Part shown: in pieces, positions 44,035-53,021 of the stretch
Layout: each line of letters begins with the position of its first letter
How positions within the stretch are numbered: position 1 is the first letter of the stretch
Assembly: GCA_017961345.1 (NCBI GenBank)
Contig: JAGCXP010000106.1
Span: forward strand, 1-64,000
Direction of reading: 5' to 3'
Length of the DNA: 64,000 nucleotides
From: Bacteroidales bacterium
GTDB taxonomy: Bacteria > Bacteroidota > Bacteroidia > Bacteroidales > UBA932
Made by a program: the position numbers and the translations under genes
The notes under the pieces: generated by a model
Told to the model about the DNA's origin: nothing
Seen by the model: the letters and a program-made list of their open reading frames with translations, nothing else
Databases searched by the model: none

Positions 44035-45387
44035 TTATAAGGTTTCTTTGATCATCAGGTCAATCCCTTGCGTGATGATGGCCTGGATGTTGATTTTCGA
44101 AGGACAGACATACTCGCAGACGGCAAGATCTTCTTCCAGCACTTCATAGATGCCGTATTTCTCCATGTCTTCGATGTTGCCCGCGAGGCAGGCCTTGGCG
44201 AGGAAGACCGGGAAGAGATCCATCGGGAGTACCTTTCCATACACGTCGCTCACGACAAAGGCGCGCTCGCCGCCGTGCAGGTTGGTGTCCATGTCGTATT
44301 TCTTCCAGGGGGTGAGCCAGGAGAAATAGGTCCTGGAGGTGCTGTACTGGCTGCAACGGATGGGTTTGGCCCAGCCGAAGAGTTCGTATTCGTTGCCTTC
44401 GTTCAGGATGGTAATCTGGTCGTCCTGCAGGCCGAGCGTACCGGTAAAACCGACGCTGGTCCCGGAAAGAACGTCGCCGCTGATGATACGCACGTTTTCA
44501 GGGCAGGCGCCGATGAAGGACTGCAGCTCGCTCATTTTCACGCCGGGCAGGGTGTTGACATAAGCGGGCTCCATGGCGGCGGGGCCGCAGACGGCCACTT
44601 TGCGCATCAAATCCAGCTTGCCGGTATTGAAGAGCCGGCCGATGGCTGCGAGCAGCATCGGGGAAATGGTCCAGACGATATCGCCTTTGCCGATGGGACG
44701 GAGGTGATGAATCTGCACGCCTACGTTGCCGGCCGGATGCTTGCCCTCGAAATAGAATTTCTGCACGTTCTCCAGTTTCTCAAGCGGGGAATTTCCGCCC
44801 TTGCGATAGGAGACGACCACGCCCTTTGCCGCGAGTTTGGAAACCGCATTGATACCCGTCTGGATGTCCTTGAGGCTGTCTTTGCAGGTAAAGTCCACAT
44901 CGGCGGCGAGGGGAGCCGTATGGAAGGCGGAGACGAAAATGGCGTCGGGCGTCACATCCACTCCCGCCAGCAGACCAAAGGGCCTTTGAACGAAGGAAGG
45001 CCAGAGACCGCTCTCAAGCAGCGCATCCCTGACCTCCTGGGCGGAAAGATTTTCTACCTGCTTTTTGCCGAAGTCCACACATTCCCGTTTTCCGTCGGGA
45101 CGGATCAGCACTTCCAGCAATTTGCGTTTCTCGCCCCGGACGACGGACGCGACGGTGCCGCTGACGGGGGAGGTGAAGAGGATTTGAGGACACTTCTTGT
45201 CCGAGAGGACGGGGCTTCCGCAGAGCACGTGATCGCCTTCCTTGACCAGCAGACGGGGGACAAGCCCACGGAACTGGCAGGGATTGACGGCGACAACATC
45301 TCCGATGACCGTCCTTTCACAACGCAGAGCGGCCGCTCCGCTGATGGGAAGGTCCAGACCTTTTTTCAATTTGATGTTGTTTGACAT
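44035..45387 (-). CDS. nqrA: Na+-translocating NADH:quinone reductase subunit A
   Basis: The 450-residue cytoplasmic-side subunit starts with NIKLKKGLDLPISG, has the RnfC/NqrA barrel-sandwich region (LVKEGDHVLCGSPV) and ends with EYVCPSKINIQAIITQGIDL. It sits against NqrB on the membrane. The frame continues upstream to 45771, but that part covers the uvrD promoter and gene; ATG 45387 gives the normal family N-terminus. It is the first gene of the nqr operon and is divergent from uvrD. Confidence 0.95.
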   Translation of the reverse strand: MSNNIKLKKGLDLPISGAAALRCERTVIGDVVAVNPCQFRGLVPRLLVKEGDHVLCGSPVLSDKKCPQILFTSPVSGTVASVVRGEKRKLLEVLIRPDGKRECVDFGKKQVENLSAQEVRDALLESGLWPSFVQRPFGLLAGVDVTPDAIFVSAFHTAPLAADVDFTCKDSLKDIQTGINAVSKLAAKGVVVSYRKGGNSPLEKLENVQKFYFEGKHPAGNVGVQIHHLRPIGKGDIVWTISPMLLAAIGRLFNTGKLDLMRKVAVCGPAAMEPAYVNTLPGVKMSELQSFIGACPENVRIISGDVLSGTSVGFTGTLGLQDDQITILNEGNEYELFGWAKPIRCSQYSTSRTYFSWLTPWKKYDMDTNLHGGERAFVVSDVYGKVLPMDLFPVFLAKACLAGNIEDMEKYGIYEVLEEDLAVCEYVCPSKINIQAIITQGIDLMIKETL

Positions 45388-45432
45388 TATGAGAAGGATT
45401 AGATTTTCTTGAATCAGCTCCAAAAAGTGCCG

Positions 45433-45440
45433 CGAAGTTA
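45433..45440 (-). promoter_or_regulatory. Possible -7 box of the nqr operon
   Basis: Minus strand TAACTTCG, a near match to TAnnTTTG (TTCG instead of TTTG), 45 bases before ATG 45387. No good -33 box. Confidence 0.35.
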
Positions 45441-45453
45441 CGCATTTTTTTTG

Positions 45454-45461
45454 TATTTTCG
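45454..45461 (+). promoter_or_regulatory. Possible -7 box of uvrD
   Basis: TATTTTCG, the same TTCG variant as on the opposite strand for nqr, 23 bases before ATG 45485. Confidence 0.4.
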
Positions 45462-45484
45462 CAGTCCTTTTCAGGATAAATGAT

Positions 45485-47899
45485 ATGGATGAGGGACAGA
45501 AGATACTACAGGGGCTCAACCCGCAGCAGCGCGCGGCCGTGTTGCAGCTCGACGGGCCGGTTTTGATTATCGCCGGCGCCGGATCGGGAAAGACACGGGT
45601 GCTGACCAGTCGCATCGCCTGGGCCATCGCACAGGGGAAGGATCCCGAAAGGATGATGGCTCTTACCTTCACCAAGAAAGCGGCGGGCGAGATGAAAGAC
45701 CGTATCGCCGCGATGGTGGGGGGGCGGCAGGCCCGCAAACTGTATATGGGTACCTTCCACTCTGTTTTCATCCGCTTCCTTCGCGATTATGCGGATTTCC
45801 TGGGTTATCCGAAGACTTTTACCATCTACGACACTTCCGACAGCCAGGCGTGTATCAAGGCCTGCGTCAAGGAATTGGGCCTGGATGATAAAATCTACAA
45901 ACCCAAGGAAGTACTGAGCCGGATTTCCGACGCAAAGAACAAACTGGTCGCGCCGGCCTCCTATGCCGCCGATGCGGCCAACCGGGAGGCGGACCTTCGC
46001 AGCCGCCGTCCCCGTTTCGCGGAGGTCTATGATCTTTACTGGAAGAAATGCCGGCAGAGCGGCGTGATGGATTTCGATGATATTCTCTACAATATGAACT
46101 ACCTCCTTTTCTACAACAAGGAGGCCCGGGAGGAGATTGCAGGGCGTTTCGACTACCTGATGGTGGACGAATATCAGGATACCAATCACGCCCAGTATAA
46201 TATACTTAAATTGCTGTGTTGCAGGCATTGTAACATATGCGTTGTGGGGGATGACTCCCAATCGATCTATGCCTTCCGCGGGGCGCGGGTGGAGAATATC
46301 CTTCGCTTTGAAAACGATTTCGGGAAGACGCGGGTGCACGTGTTCCGCCTGGAGCAGAATTACCGTTCTACGCGCACGATTGTGGACGCGGCCAACTCGC
46401 TGATCGAGAAAAACCGCAACCGTCTTCCCAAGGTTTGTTTCTCGGAAGGAGAAGAAGGGGAGCGCATCCATCTGATCAAGGCGTTCACCGACCAGGAGGA
46501 AGCCTTGCTCGTCACCTCGGCCATCGCCGGCATCCTGCAGCGGGAGAGAGCCGAGTATAAGGACTTCGCAGTCCTGTACCGCACCAACGCCCAGTCCCGC
46601 CTTCTGGAGGAGCAGCTTCGAAAACGCAACATTCCTTATGTTATCTTTTCGGGCAACTCCTTCTTCGAACGAATGGAGGTCAAGGATTTGATGGCCTACT
46701 TCAAGCTGGTGGTCAATCCCGACGATGACGAGTCTTTCAAGCGCATTGTCAACAAGCCTGCCCGGGGCATCGGGGATACTTCTTTGGCGGCCGTAGGGGC
46801 TGTCAGCGTTCGCTGCGGCTGTTCCTTGTTCAAGGCGGCCTGCAATGCGCAGGAACTCGCCGGTTTCGGTATGAAGGCCGGAGCGCTGGAAAAACTATCC
46901 GCTTTCTGCAGGATGATCAGCGAGGCCAATGCCGCTTTTTCCACGGCCGACGCGTATGACCTGGCCTTCAAAATTGCGACGGAAAGCGGACTCTGGACCT
47001 TTTACAAAAGCGATACCTCCATGGAAGGGCAGTCGCGAGCGGCGAACTTCCAGGAACTGCTCGACAGCGTGAAATCTTTCGTGGAGGAGCGTCAGAGCGA
47101 GTATCTGGCGGAATTGCAATATGACGATTCACAGGCGGAATACGAAGCCGACCGGCTTCCGGTCGTAACGCTCGACGCCTTCCTGGAAAACATCTCCCTG
47201 CTGAGCGCCGTCGATACGGCGGATGACGACGGGATGGGCAACAAGGTGACGCTGATGACCGTACACGCCTCGAAAGGTCTGGAGTTCCCCCATGTGTTCA
47301 TTACCGGCCTGGAGGAAAATCTCTTTCCTTCCGGTTCGCGCAATCCGGGCGGAACCTGTGATATTGAAGAGGAGCGCCGTCTGTTTTATGTGGCGCTGAC
47401 GCGCGCGGCCCGTTCCGTCACGCTTTCCTTCTGCTCGTCGCGTATGCACAATGGTCAGCACGAAAACAATCCGCCTTCCCGCTTCATCGGTGAAATCGAC
47501 CGCCGCTTTATCGAGAATCCGCTTCCCTCTGTTCGGACTGCCGATGTGGAATATGACGCGGGCAGAGGCAGGGGAATCGCCTCCTTCGGCTCGTTCGGGC
47601 GTCCGAAGACGGCCTCGCCGTATCGGCAGCAGGCGCCTTCAACCCCGCGCGTTACAGCTCCGACCCGTCCGGTCTCCCGCATCTCTTCCGCACCGACTGC
47701 TCCCCGGGAAGATTTCGTCCCCAGCAGTGTGCTGGATATGAAGGAAGGGCAGAGAGTGGAGCATGCAAAATTCGGCGAAGGGACGATCATCACCCTCACG
47801 CGGGAAGGCTCCTCTGTCAAGGCGAAGGTACATTTCGATCAATTCGGCGACAAACTCCTTCTTTTGCAATATGCCAAATTGCGCATACTGGAGAGTTGA
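45485..47899 (+). CDS. UvrD/PcrA-type superfamily 1 DNA helicase
   Basis: The 804-residue 3'-5' helicase has Q motif LNPQQRAAV, Walker A IAGAGSGKTRVLTSRIAW, motif II MVDEYQDTN, motif III GDDSQSIYAFRGA, motif IV EQNYRST, motif V TVHASKGLEFPHVF and motif VI YVALTRAARS. The C-terminus (MKEGQRVEHAKFGEGTI) resembles the PcrA Tudor-like domain that contacts RNA polymerase. It acts in nucleotide-excision and mismatch repair and at stalled polymerases. The gene is alone between nqr and tex and has its own promoter. PcrA or UvrD are equally fitting names. Confidence 0.94.
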   Translation: MDEGQKILQGLNPQQRAAVLQLDGPVLIIAGAGSGKTRVLTSRIAWAIAQGKDPERMMALTFTKKAAGEMKDRIAAMVGGRQARKLYMGTFHSVFIRFLRDYADFLGYPKTFTIYDTSDSQACIKACVKELGLDDKIYKPKEVLSRISDAKNKLVAPASYAADAANREADLRSRRPRFAEVYDLYWKKCRQSGVMDFDDILYNMNYLLFYNKEAREEIAGRFDYLMVDEYQDTNHAQYNILKLLCCRHCNICVVGDDSQSIYAFRGARVENILRFENDFGKTRVHVFRLEQNYRSTRTIVDAANSLIEKNRNRLPKVCFSEGEEGERIHLIKAFTDQEEALLVTSAIAGILQRERAEYKDFAVLYRTNAQSRLLEEQLRKRNIPYVIFSGNSFFERMEVKDLMAYFKLVVNPDDDESFKRIVNKPARGIGDTSLAAVGAVSVRCGCSLFKAACNAQELAGFGMKAGALEKLSAFCRMISEANAAFSTADAYDLAFKIATESGLWTFYKSDTSMEGQSRAANFQELLDSVKSFVEERQSEYLAELQYDDSQAEYEADRLPVVTLDAFLENISLLSAVDTADDDGMGNKVTLMTVHASKGLEFPHVFITGLEENLFPSGSRNPGGTCDIEEERRLFYVALTRAARSVTLSFCSSRMHNGQHENNPPSRFIGEIDRRFIENPLPSVRTADVEYDAGRGRGIASFGSFGRPKTASPYRQQAPSTPRVTAPTRPVSRISSAPTAPREDFVPSSVLDMKEGQRVEHAKFGEGTIITLTREGSSVKAKVHFDQFGDKLLLLQYAKLRILES

Positions 47900-47903
47900 T
47901 TTT

Positions 47904-47977
47904 TGTGAATTTGTAAGTCCTGTAATTGTGAATTTGAAAGTTTATTGAAAAAATTTACAAAAAATTTTGTGAATTTG
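47904..47977 (+). repeat. Three copies of a TGTGAATTTG motif
   Basis: TGTGAATTTG occurs at 47904-47913, 47927-47936 and 47968-47977, all on the plus strand, downstream of uvrD. The last overlaps the -33 box of the candidate small RNA. A fourth copy lies in the umuD promoter (17163-17172). Confidence 0.6.
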
Positions 47978-47996
47978 AAAATAAGATATATCTTTG
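47965..47996 (+). promoter_or_regulatory. Promoter of candidate small RNA
   Basis: -33 TTTTG (47965-47969), 19-base spacer, -7 TATCTTTG (47989-47996). A full consensus promoter in the uvrD-tex gap that does not lead directly into a coding region. Confidence 0.7.
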
Positions 47997-48001
47997 CAGT
48001 G

Positions 48002-48070
48002 AAGTTTTTCATAGTTTAAGTTTAGGTTATAAAGGCGCCCACGATGTGATATCGCACGGCGCCTTTAACA
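48002..48070 (+). ncRNA. Candidate small non-coding RNA ending in a GC-rich hairpin
   Basis: Transcription from the promoter at 47965-47996 would start near 48002. About 30 bases later there is a perfect 9-bp stem AAAGGCGCC (48031-48039) with GGCGCCTTT (48058-48066); its 18-base loop holds an inner CGAT/ATCG helix. The stem is A/T flanked and could end the transcript, giving a 65-75 nt RNA. No open reading frame lies in it. It could instead be a leader attenuator for tex, but tex has its own -7 box downstream. Confidence 0.5.
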
Positions 48071-48087
48071 TTTTCGCTATTTTTCAC

Positions 48088-48095
48088 TATATTTG
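48088..48095 (+). promoter_or_regulatory. Predicted -7 box of tex
   Basis: TATATTTG, 23 bases before ATG 48119. The -33 region (CTTTAA near 48063) is weak and lies in the preceding hairpin, so the two units may interfere. Confidence 0.5.
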
Positions 48096-48118
48096 TTCTG
48101 AAAACTACAGAACATTCC

Positions 48119-50272
48119 ATGGAAAAAATCTATGTCGACGCCATCGCAGCCAAACTCCAGATAAAGGACTGGCAGGTGGAGAACTGTCTTGATTTGCTGG
48201 GGGACGGGGCGACCGTTCCCTTTATCAGCCGCTACCGCAAGGAAAAGACCGGCAACCTCTCCGATGTGGAGGTGTCGGAAATCAAACATTACAAAGGAGT
48301 TTATGAAGAAATGGCCGCCCGTAAGGCTACCATTCTTGCCACCATCTCCGAGCAGGGCGCTTTGACGCCCGAACTCCAAAAGGCGATCGAGGCCTGCACG
48401 GAAAGCGGACCGCTGGAGGATTTGTATCTTCCTTACCGTCCGAAAAAGCGCACGCGCGCGATCGTCGCCAAAGAGAAAGGACTGGAGCCGCTCGCCCAGG
48501 CGATGCTCTCCTTCAAGCTCTCCAACCCCGAAAAGGAGGCGCAGCATTATGTCCGGCCGGCCACTGACAAGCAGGCCGGCGTGGAAAGTGGGGAAGAAGC
48601 CCTCTCCGGTGCCCGGGATATCATCGCCGAGCATGTGAGCGAGCGGAAGGAAATCCGGGAAATGTTGCGGACGGTATTCCGGAACCGGCGCGTTGTTGCC
48701 AAGACCGCCAAAGGGGCGGCGGGGAATCCCGAGGCCGACAAGTACCGCGCCTATTTCAATTATTCCGAGTCGCTTCGTCAGATCGCTCCGCATCGTCTGC
48801 TGGCCATCCTTCGCGCGGAAGAAGAGGGGATTCTCTCCCTGAAGATCGATGCCGACCCCGAAAAGTCGGCCTGGCAGATTTACAAGGACCTCTGCGGAGA
48901 GGCCCGTCCCTCCCGCGAACTCTCCGAACAACTGCAGGAGGCTTGTGATGATGCCTACAAGCGCTTGCTGGAGCCTTCCATTACCAACGATATCCTGAAG
49001 GAAGCCAAGGAAAAAGCGGATGTCGCGTCCATTGCGATTTTCGGGGAAAATCTCAAACAACTCCTGCTGGCTTCTCCTGTGGGACAGAAGCGCCTGCTGG
49101 CCGTTGATCCGGGCTTTCGGACCGGTTGCAAGTGCGTGTGTCTGGATGAACAGGGCAATCTGCTGCATCATGAGGCGATTTTTCCGCATCCGCCGCAGAA
49201 CGAAAAAATCAAGAGTATCCAGGCCGTCAGCGATATGCTTGAAAAATACCGTGTAGAGGTGATTGCCGTCGGAAGCGGTACGGCCGGGCGGGAAACGCTG
49301 GAGTTTCTCAAAAGGGTGCCCAAGTCCCCGGAGGTGAAGGTATTCTCCGTCAGTGAAGACGGGGCGTCGGTCTATTCGGCGTCGGAAGTGGGAAGGGAGG
49401 AGTTTCCGGAGTATGACGTGACGGTCCGCGGAGCGGTCTCGATCGGCCGGCGCCTGATGGATCCGCTCGCCGAGCTGGTGAAGATTGATCCGAAATCGCT
49501 GGGCATCGGCCAGTATCAGCACGATGTGGACCAGAAACTCCTGAAGGAGAAACTGGACGATACGGTGGAATATTGTGTAAACGCCGTGGGCGTCAATATC
49601 AACACGGCCAGCCCGTATCTGTTGTCCTATGTGTCGGGAGTCGGTCCGGCATTGGCCCGGAACATCGTGGAGTACCGAAAAGCCTCCGGAGATTTTGAGT
49701 GTCGGGAGCAGCTTCGCAAGGTGCCCCGTCTGGGTGACAAGGCTTTTCAACAGTGTGCCGGTTTTCTGCGGATCAAGAATGGAAGCAATCCGCTGGATGG
49801 GAGTGCCGTCCATCCGGAGGCCTATCCGATTGTAGAAAAGATGGCCGCCGACCTGGGAGTTTCCACCTCAGAGCTGGTGGGCAATGAAACGCTGTGCGCC
49901 CAAATCAAGCCGGAAGCCTATGTGCAGGGAGAGTTCGGTCTGCCGACCATCCACGATATCCTTAAGGAACTGCGTAAACCGGGGCTGGATCCCCGCAGCG
50001 AGGCCTCGGAGTTCTCTTTCGCGGAAGACGTTCATGACCTGGGCGACCTCAAGACCGGGATGGAACTGCCCGGTATCGTGACCAATCTGACCGCCTTCGG
50101 CGCCTTCGTGGACATCGGCATCCACGAGAATGGCCTGATTCACGCATCCCAGATGGGAGAAAAGGGGCTGGCGGAGCCTTCGAAGGTGCTGAAACTCCAT
50201 CAAAAAGTGACGGTCCGCGTGCTGTCCGTCGATTCCGAGCGGAAACGCATCGGCCTGCGTCTGGTCCGATAG
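48119..50272 (+). CDS. tex: Tex-family RNA-binding transcription accessory protein
   Basis: The 717-residue protein has the Tex layout: N-terminal helical core (PFISRYRKEKTGNL), YqgF-like RNase H fold (LLAVDPGFRTGCKCVCLD, near residue 323), helix-hairpin-helix modules (NINTASPYLLSYVSGVGPALARNIV) and a C-terminal S1 domain (GMELPGIVTNLTAFGAFVDIG to ERKRIGLRL). Tex is the bacterial relative of Spt6 and binds nucleic acid during transcription. Length is slightly under the usual 750-780. It stands alone, converging on the symporter gene. Confidence 0.95.
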   Translation: MEKIYVDAIAAKLQIKDWQVENCLDLLGDGATVPFISRYRKEKTGNLSDVEVSEIKHYKGVYEEMAARKATILATISEQGALTPELQKAIEACTESGPLEDLYLPYRPKKRTRAIVAKEKGLEPLAQAMLSFKLSNPEKEAQHYVRPATDKQAGVESGEEALSGARDIIAEHVSERKEIREMLRTVFRNRRVVAKTAKGAAGNPEADKYRAYFNYSESLRQIAPHRLLAILRAEEEGILSLKIDADPEKSAWQIYKDLCGEARPSRELSEQLQEACDDAYKRLLEPSITNDILKEAKEKADVASIAIFGENLKQLLLASPVGQKRLLAVDPGFRTGCKCVCLDEQGNLLHHEAIFPHPPQNEKIKSIQAVSDMLEKYRVEVIAVGSGTAGRETLEFLKRVPKSPEVKVFSVSEDGASVYSASEVGREEFPEYDVTVRGAVSIGRRLMDPLAELVKIDPKSLGIGQYQHDVDQKLLKEKLDDTVEYCVNAVGVNINTASPYLLSYVSGVGPALARNIVEYRKASGDFECREQLRKVPRLGDKAFQQCAGFLRIKNGSNPLDGSAVHPEAYPIVEKMAADLGVSTSELVGNETLCAQIKPEAYVQGEFGLPTIHDILKELRKPGLDPRSEASEFSFAEDVHDLGDLKTGMELPGIVTNLTAFGAFVDIGIHENGLIHASQMGEKGLAEPSKVLKLHQKVTVRVLSVDSERKRIGLRLVR

Positions 50273-50299
50273 GTCCCGGAAGGTCCCGGGAAGAGGGGA

Positions 50300-51682
50300 C
50301 TAGCGCTTGTGCAGGGCCTCGTATTCTTTCAAGGCGCTGACGGCTTTGGGGCAGAGGATGAGGATGGAGATGACGGTAAGCCAGGCCATCAGCCCCACGC
50401 CGATGTCACCGAGCTGCCAGATCAGATCCGCTTCGTTGATTGCGCCGAAGACCGCGGCCGCCAGCATAATGCCCTGCAGAATGCGGACCGCGATTTGCTC
50501 GTAACGGTGGTCGCGCCCGCGGAACAAGTAGAGGATGCCGGATTCCGCATAGAAGTAGTAGGCGATCAGCGTACTGAAGACAAAGAAAATCATCGCAACG
50601 GAAACGAACTGGCTTCCAAAGCCGGCAAAGACCGTATCCACGGCGCTTTGCGTGTAGTTGACATAGTTGTTGGCCAGTTCCGGAGCGCCGCTGTAGAGGA
50701 TCTCGCCGGTCTTGCTGTCCAGAATGTTGTAGGTACCCGAGGACAGGATCATCAGCGCCGTTGCCGTACAGACAAGAAGGGTGTCCACATAGACGGAGAA
50801 CGAGATGGAGAGCCCCTGTTGGGCGGGATGGGGAACGTCGGCCGCGGCGGAGACGATGGCTCCGGTACCCTGGCCGGCTTCATTGGAAAAGATGCCCCGT
50901 TTGACTCCCATCGCGATGGTCGAACCGATGATGCCGCCGCAGACGGGATGGATGCCGAACGCGTTGGTGAAGATGGAGGCAAACACGGCAGGGATGCTTT
51001 CGTGGTGGGCGATGATCACGACGATGGCCATCAGAATGTAGCCGAGGGCCATAAACGGCGTGATCCAGGCCGCGACCCGGGCGATGCGTTTGACCCCGCC
51101 GATCACGACGAGGGCGAGCAGCACGGCGAGGACGACCCCGGAAATCCAGGGGGAGACGGAGAACGCGTTGAGTGCCGCCGACGCCGCCCCGTTGGTCTGC
51201 ACGGTCGTCAGAAACACCCCGCAGGAGATGACGGTGATGAAGGCGACGATCACCCCCAGCCAGCGAAGCCCCAGCCCATAGTCGATGATGCTGAAAGGTC
51301 CGCCGCGGAAACCGCTTTTGTGCGGGAAGCGGTAGATTTGGGCGAGGGTGGATTCGACAAAAGCGGTGGATGCACCCAGAAAAGCGACTACCCACATCCA
51401 GAATACGGCCCCCGGTCCTCCGAACGCGATGGCGGTCGCCACGCCCACGATGTTGCCCGTTCCCACGCGTCCCGACAGGGCCAGGCAAAAGGCCTGGAAA
51501 GAGGAAATGCCGTTCCCGTCCACGCTCATTTTGGTGAAAAGGGACTTCAGCATCATCGAGAATCGGCGGATCTGGACGAAACGGGTGCGGAAAGAAAAGT
51601 AGAGACCCGCGCAGATCAGGAGCCCGACCAGTGCCGGGTTCCAGATGATGCTATTCAGGGTCGAGACAACTTTTTCGAACAT
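50300..51682 (-). CDS. Sodium:alanine (amino acid) symporter, AGCS family
   Basis: The 460-residue membrane protein has about eleven helices and the AGCS signatures ALSGRVGTGNIVGVATAI (near residue 65), RGIFSNEAGQGTGAIVSAAA (near residue 270) and GGPGAVFWMW. Members take up alanine or glycine with Na+, which would use the gradient made by the NQR pump encoded nearby. The frame is open to 51760, but ATG 51682 follows the -7 box by 5 bases. It converges with tex and diverges from panC. The amino acid transported is not decided by sequence. Confidence 0.9.
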   Translation of the reverse strand: MFEKVVSTLNSIIWNPALVGLLICAGLYFSFRTRFVQIRRFSMMLKSLFTKMSVDGNGISSFQAFCLALSGRVGTGNIVGVATAIAFGGPGAVFWMWVVAFLGASTAFVESTLAQIYRFPHKSGFRGGPFSIIDYGLGLRWLGVIVAFITVISCGVFLTTVQTNGAASAALNAFSVSPWISGVVLAVLLALVVIGGVKRIARVAAWITPFMALGYILMAIVVIIAHHESIPAVFASIFTNAFGIHPVCGGIIGSTIAMGVKRGIFSNEAGQGTGAIVSAAADVPHPAQQGLSISFSVYVDTLLVCTATALMILSSGTYNILDSKTGEILYSGAPELANNYVNYTQSAVDTVFAGFGSQFVSVAMIFFVFSTLIAYYFYAESGILYLFRGRDHRYEQIAVRILQGIMLAAAVFGAINEADLIWQLGDIGVGLMAWLTVISILILCPKAVSALKEYEALHKR

Positions 51683-51687
51683 TGAGG

Positions 51688-51695
51688 CAAAGATA
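51688..51695 (-). promoter_or_regulatory. Predicted -7 box of the symporter gene
   Basis: Minus strand TATCTTTG, 5 bases before ATG 51682, predicting a leaderless transcript. The -33 box is not clear. Confidence 0.5.
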
Positions 51696-51724
51696 ATGAA
51701 AATTCTTTTATCGAATATTATTTG

Positions 51725-51732
51725 TAAATTTG
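51725..51732 (+). promoter_or_regulatory. Predicted -7 box of the pan/coa operon
   Basis: TAAATTTG. It excludes the furthest upstream in-frame start (51730) and leaves ATG 51742, 51748 or 51766. Confidence 0.5.
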
Positions 51733-51765
51733 CAGTTTCAAATGAATATGCAGAAAGCATCGACG

Positions 51766-52611
51766 ATGAAGCTGGTTAAAACGATAGAAGAGATTCGCAG
51801 CCAGGTAGCCGCCTGGAGGAAAGAGGGCCTGAGCATCGGTTTCGTGCCCACGATGGGCTATCTCCACGAGGGACATCAGAGCCTGATCCGCAAGTCCCGG
51901 GAGCAGAACGACCGTACCGTCGTCTCCGTCTTCGTGAACCCCATGCAGTTCGCGCCCAACGAGGACTTCGAGGCCTATCCGCGCGATATGGCGCACGATA
52001 TGGCTGCCGTGGAGGAAGCGGGCGGGGATATTATCTTCAATCCGGAACCTTCGGAAATGTATCCTTCTCATTTCACCTCGTTCATCGATACGACGGAGAC
52101 CACCGAACTGCTGTGCGGCGCCGTCCGCCCCATCCATTTTCGCGGGGTGTGCACGGTCGTGGGGAAACTCTTCAATATCGTGTGTCCTGACCGGGCCTAT
52201 TTCGGTCAGAAGGATGCCCAGCAGCTCGCCACCATCCGCCGTTTTGCCCGGGACCTGAACTTCCCGGTGGAGATTGTCGCCTGCCCGATCGTCCGCGAAA
52301 GCGACGGGCTGGCCAAGTCGAGCCGCAACACCTACCTCAGCCCGGCCGAGCGCCAGGCCGCTACAATCCTTTCCAGAAGTCTCGAACTGGGGCGGAAAGC
52401 CATCGAAAACGGGGAACGGACCCCGGGAAAGGTCATCGACCTCATTACGGCCTCGCTGAAATCGGAGCCCCTCGCCCGTGTCGATTACGTGGAAGTGGTC
52501 GATTTCGAAAACATTCAGCGCGTGGAACGCATCGAAGGCAGCATCCTCGTCGCCATTGCCGTGTATATCGGTAAGACCCGCCTGATCGATAACTTTATCA
52601 TTAACCTCTAG
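51766..52611 (+). CDS. panC: Pantothenate synthetase (pantoate-beta-alanine ligase)
   Basis: PanC joins pantoate and beta-alanine with ATP to make pantothenate. The 281-residue protein shows [14 protein letters not shown] (HIGH-type motif near residue 30), FVNPMQF, the FGQKDAQQL segment near residue 150 and [10 protein letters not shown] (KMSKS-like, near residue 185). ATG 51766 matches the family N-terminus ([10 protein letters not shown]); ATG 51742 and 51748 are also in frame. It is the first gene of panC-panD-coaBC-coaX-panB. Confidence 0.96.
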   Translation: MKLVKTIEEIRSQVAAWRKEGLSIGFVPTMGYLHEGHQSLIRKSREQNDRTVVSVFVNPMQFAPNEDFEAYPRDMAHDMAAVEEAGGDIIFNPEPSEMYPSHFTSFIDTTETTELLCGAVRPIHFRGVCTVVGKLFNIVCPDRAYFGQKDAQQLATIRRFARDLNFPVEIVACPIVRESDGLAKSSRNTYLSPAERQAATILSRSLELGRKAIENGERTPGKVIDLITASLKSEPLARVDYVEVVDFENIQRVERIEGSILVAIAVYIGKTRLIDNFIINL

Positions 52612-52619
52612 CAGCAGTC

Positions 52620-53021
52620 ATGACCCTAAGCTTACTCAAGTCAAAAATTCACCGGGCGAGTGTGACGCAGGCGGATCTCGATTATGTGGGCAGCATCACC
52701 ATCGACGCTTCGCTGATGGAGCTTGCCGGCCTGGTCGAGTATGAAAAAGTGCTCGTTGCCGACCTGACCAACGGCAACCGCCTCGAGACCTATGTCATCG
52801 CCGGCGAGGCCGGTTCCGGAGTGATCTGTATGAACGGAGCGGCGGCCCGGTGCGTCGAGGTGGGGGACAAGATCATCATTATGGCTTTTGCCCAGATGAC
52901 CCCCGAAGAGGCGGCAAAGCACAGCCCCAGGGTCGTGTTTGTCGATGAACGGAACCGCGCCGTCCGCACGAGCGACTGTGAGAAGCACAGCTGGAATCTC
53001 TCCGGCGGGAAGAACGGATGA
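52620..53021 (+). CDS. panD: Aspartate 1-decarboxylase
   Basis: PanD makes beta-alanine from aspartate. The 133-residue proenzyme has the self-cleavage site Gly24-Ser25 in [10 protein letters not shown], whose Ser becomes the pyruvoyl cofactor, plus the conserved Lys and Arg around [10 protein letters not shown] and the VITNG-like stretch NGRLETYV-type (here [13 protein letters not shown]). It lies 8 bases after panC and its stop overlaps the coaBC ATG (ATGA). Product and panB product meet at PanC, so the gene order follows the pathway. Confidence 0.96.
   Translation: MTLSLLKSKIHRASVTQADLDYVGSITIDASLMELAGLVEYEKVLVADLTNGNRLETYVIAGEAGSGVICMNGAAARCVEVGDKIIIMAFAQMTPEEAAKHSPRVVFVDERNRAVRTSDCEKHSWNLSGGKNG

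Noticed and set aside
50274..50300. Hairpin TCCCGG/CCGGGA after tex as a terminator
   Set aside because: The stem is short, competes with other pairings and has no T-run, so it is not listed.
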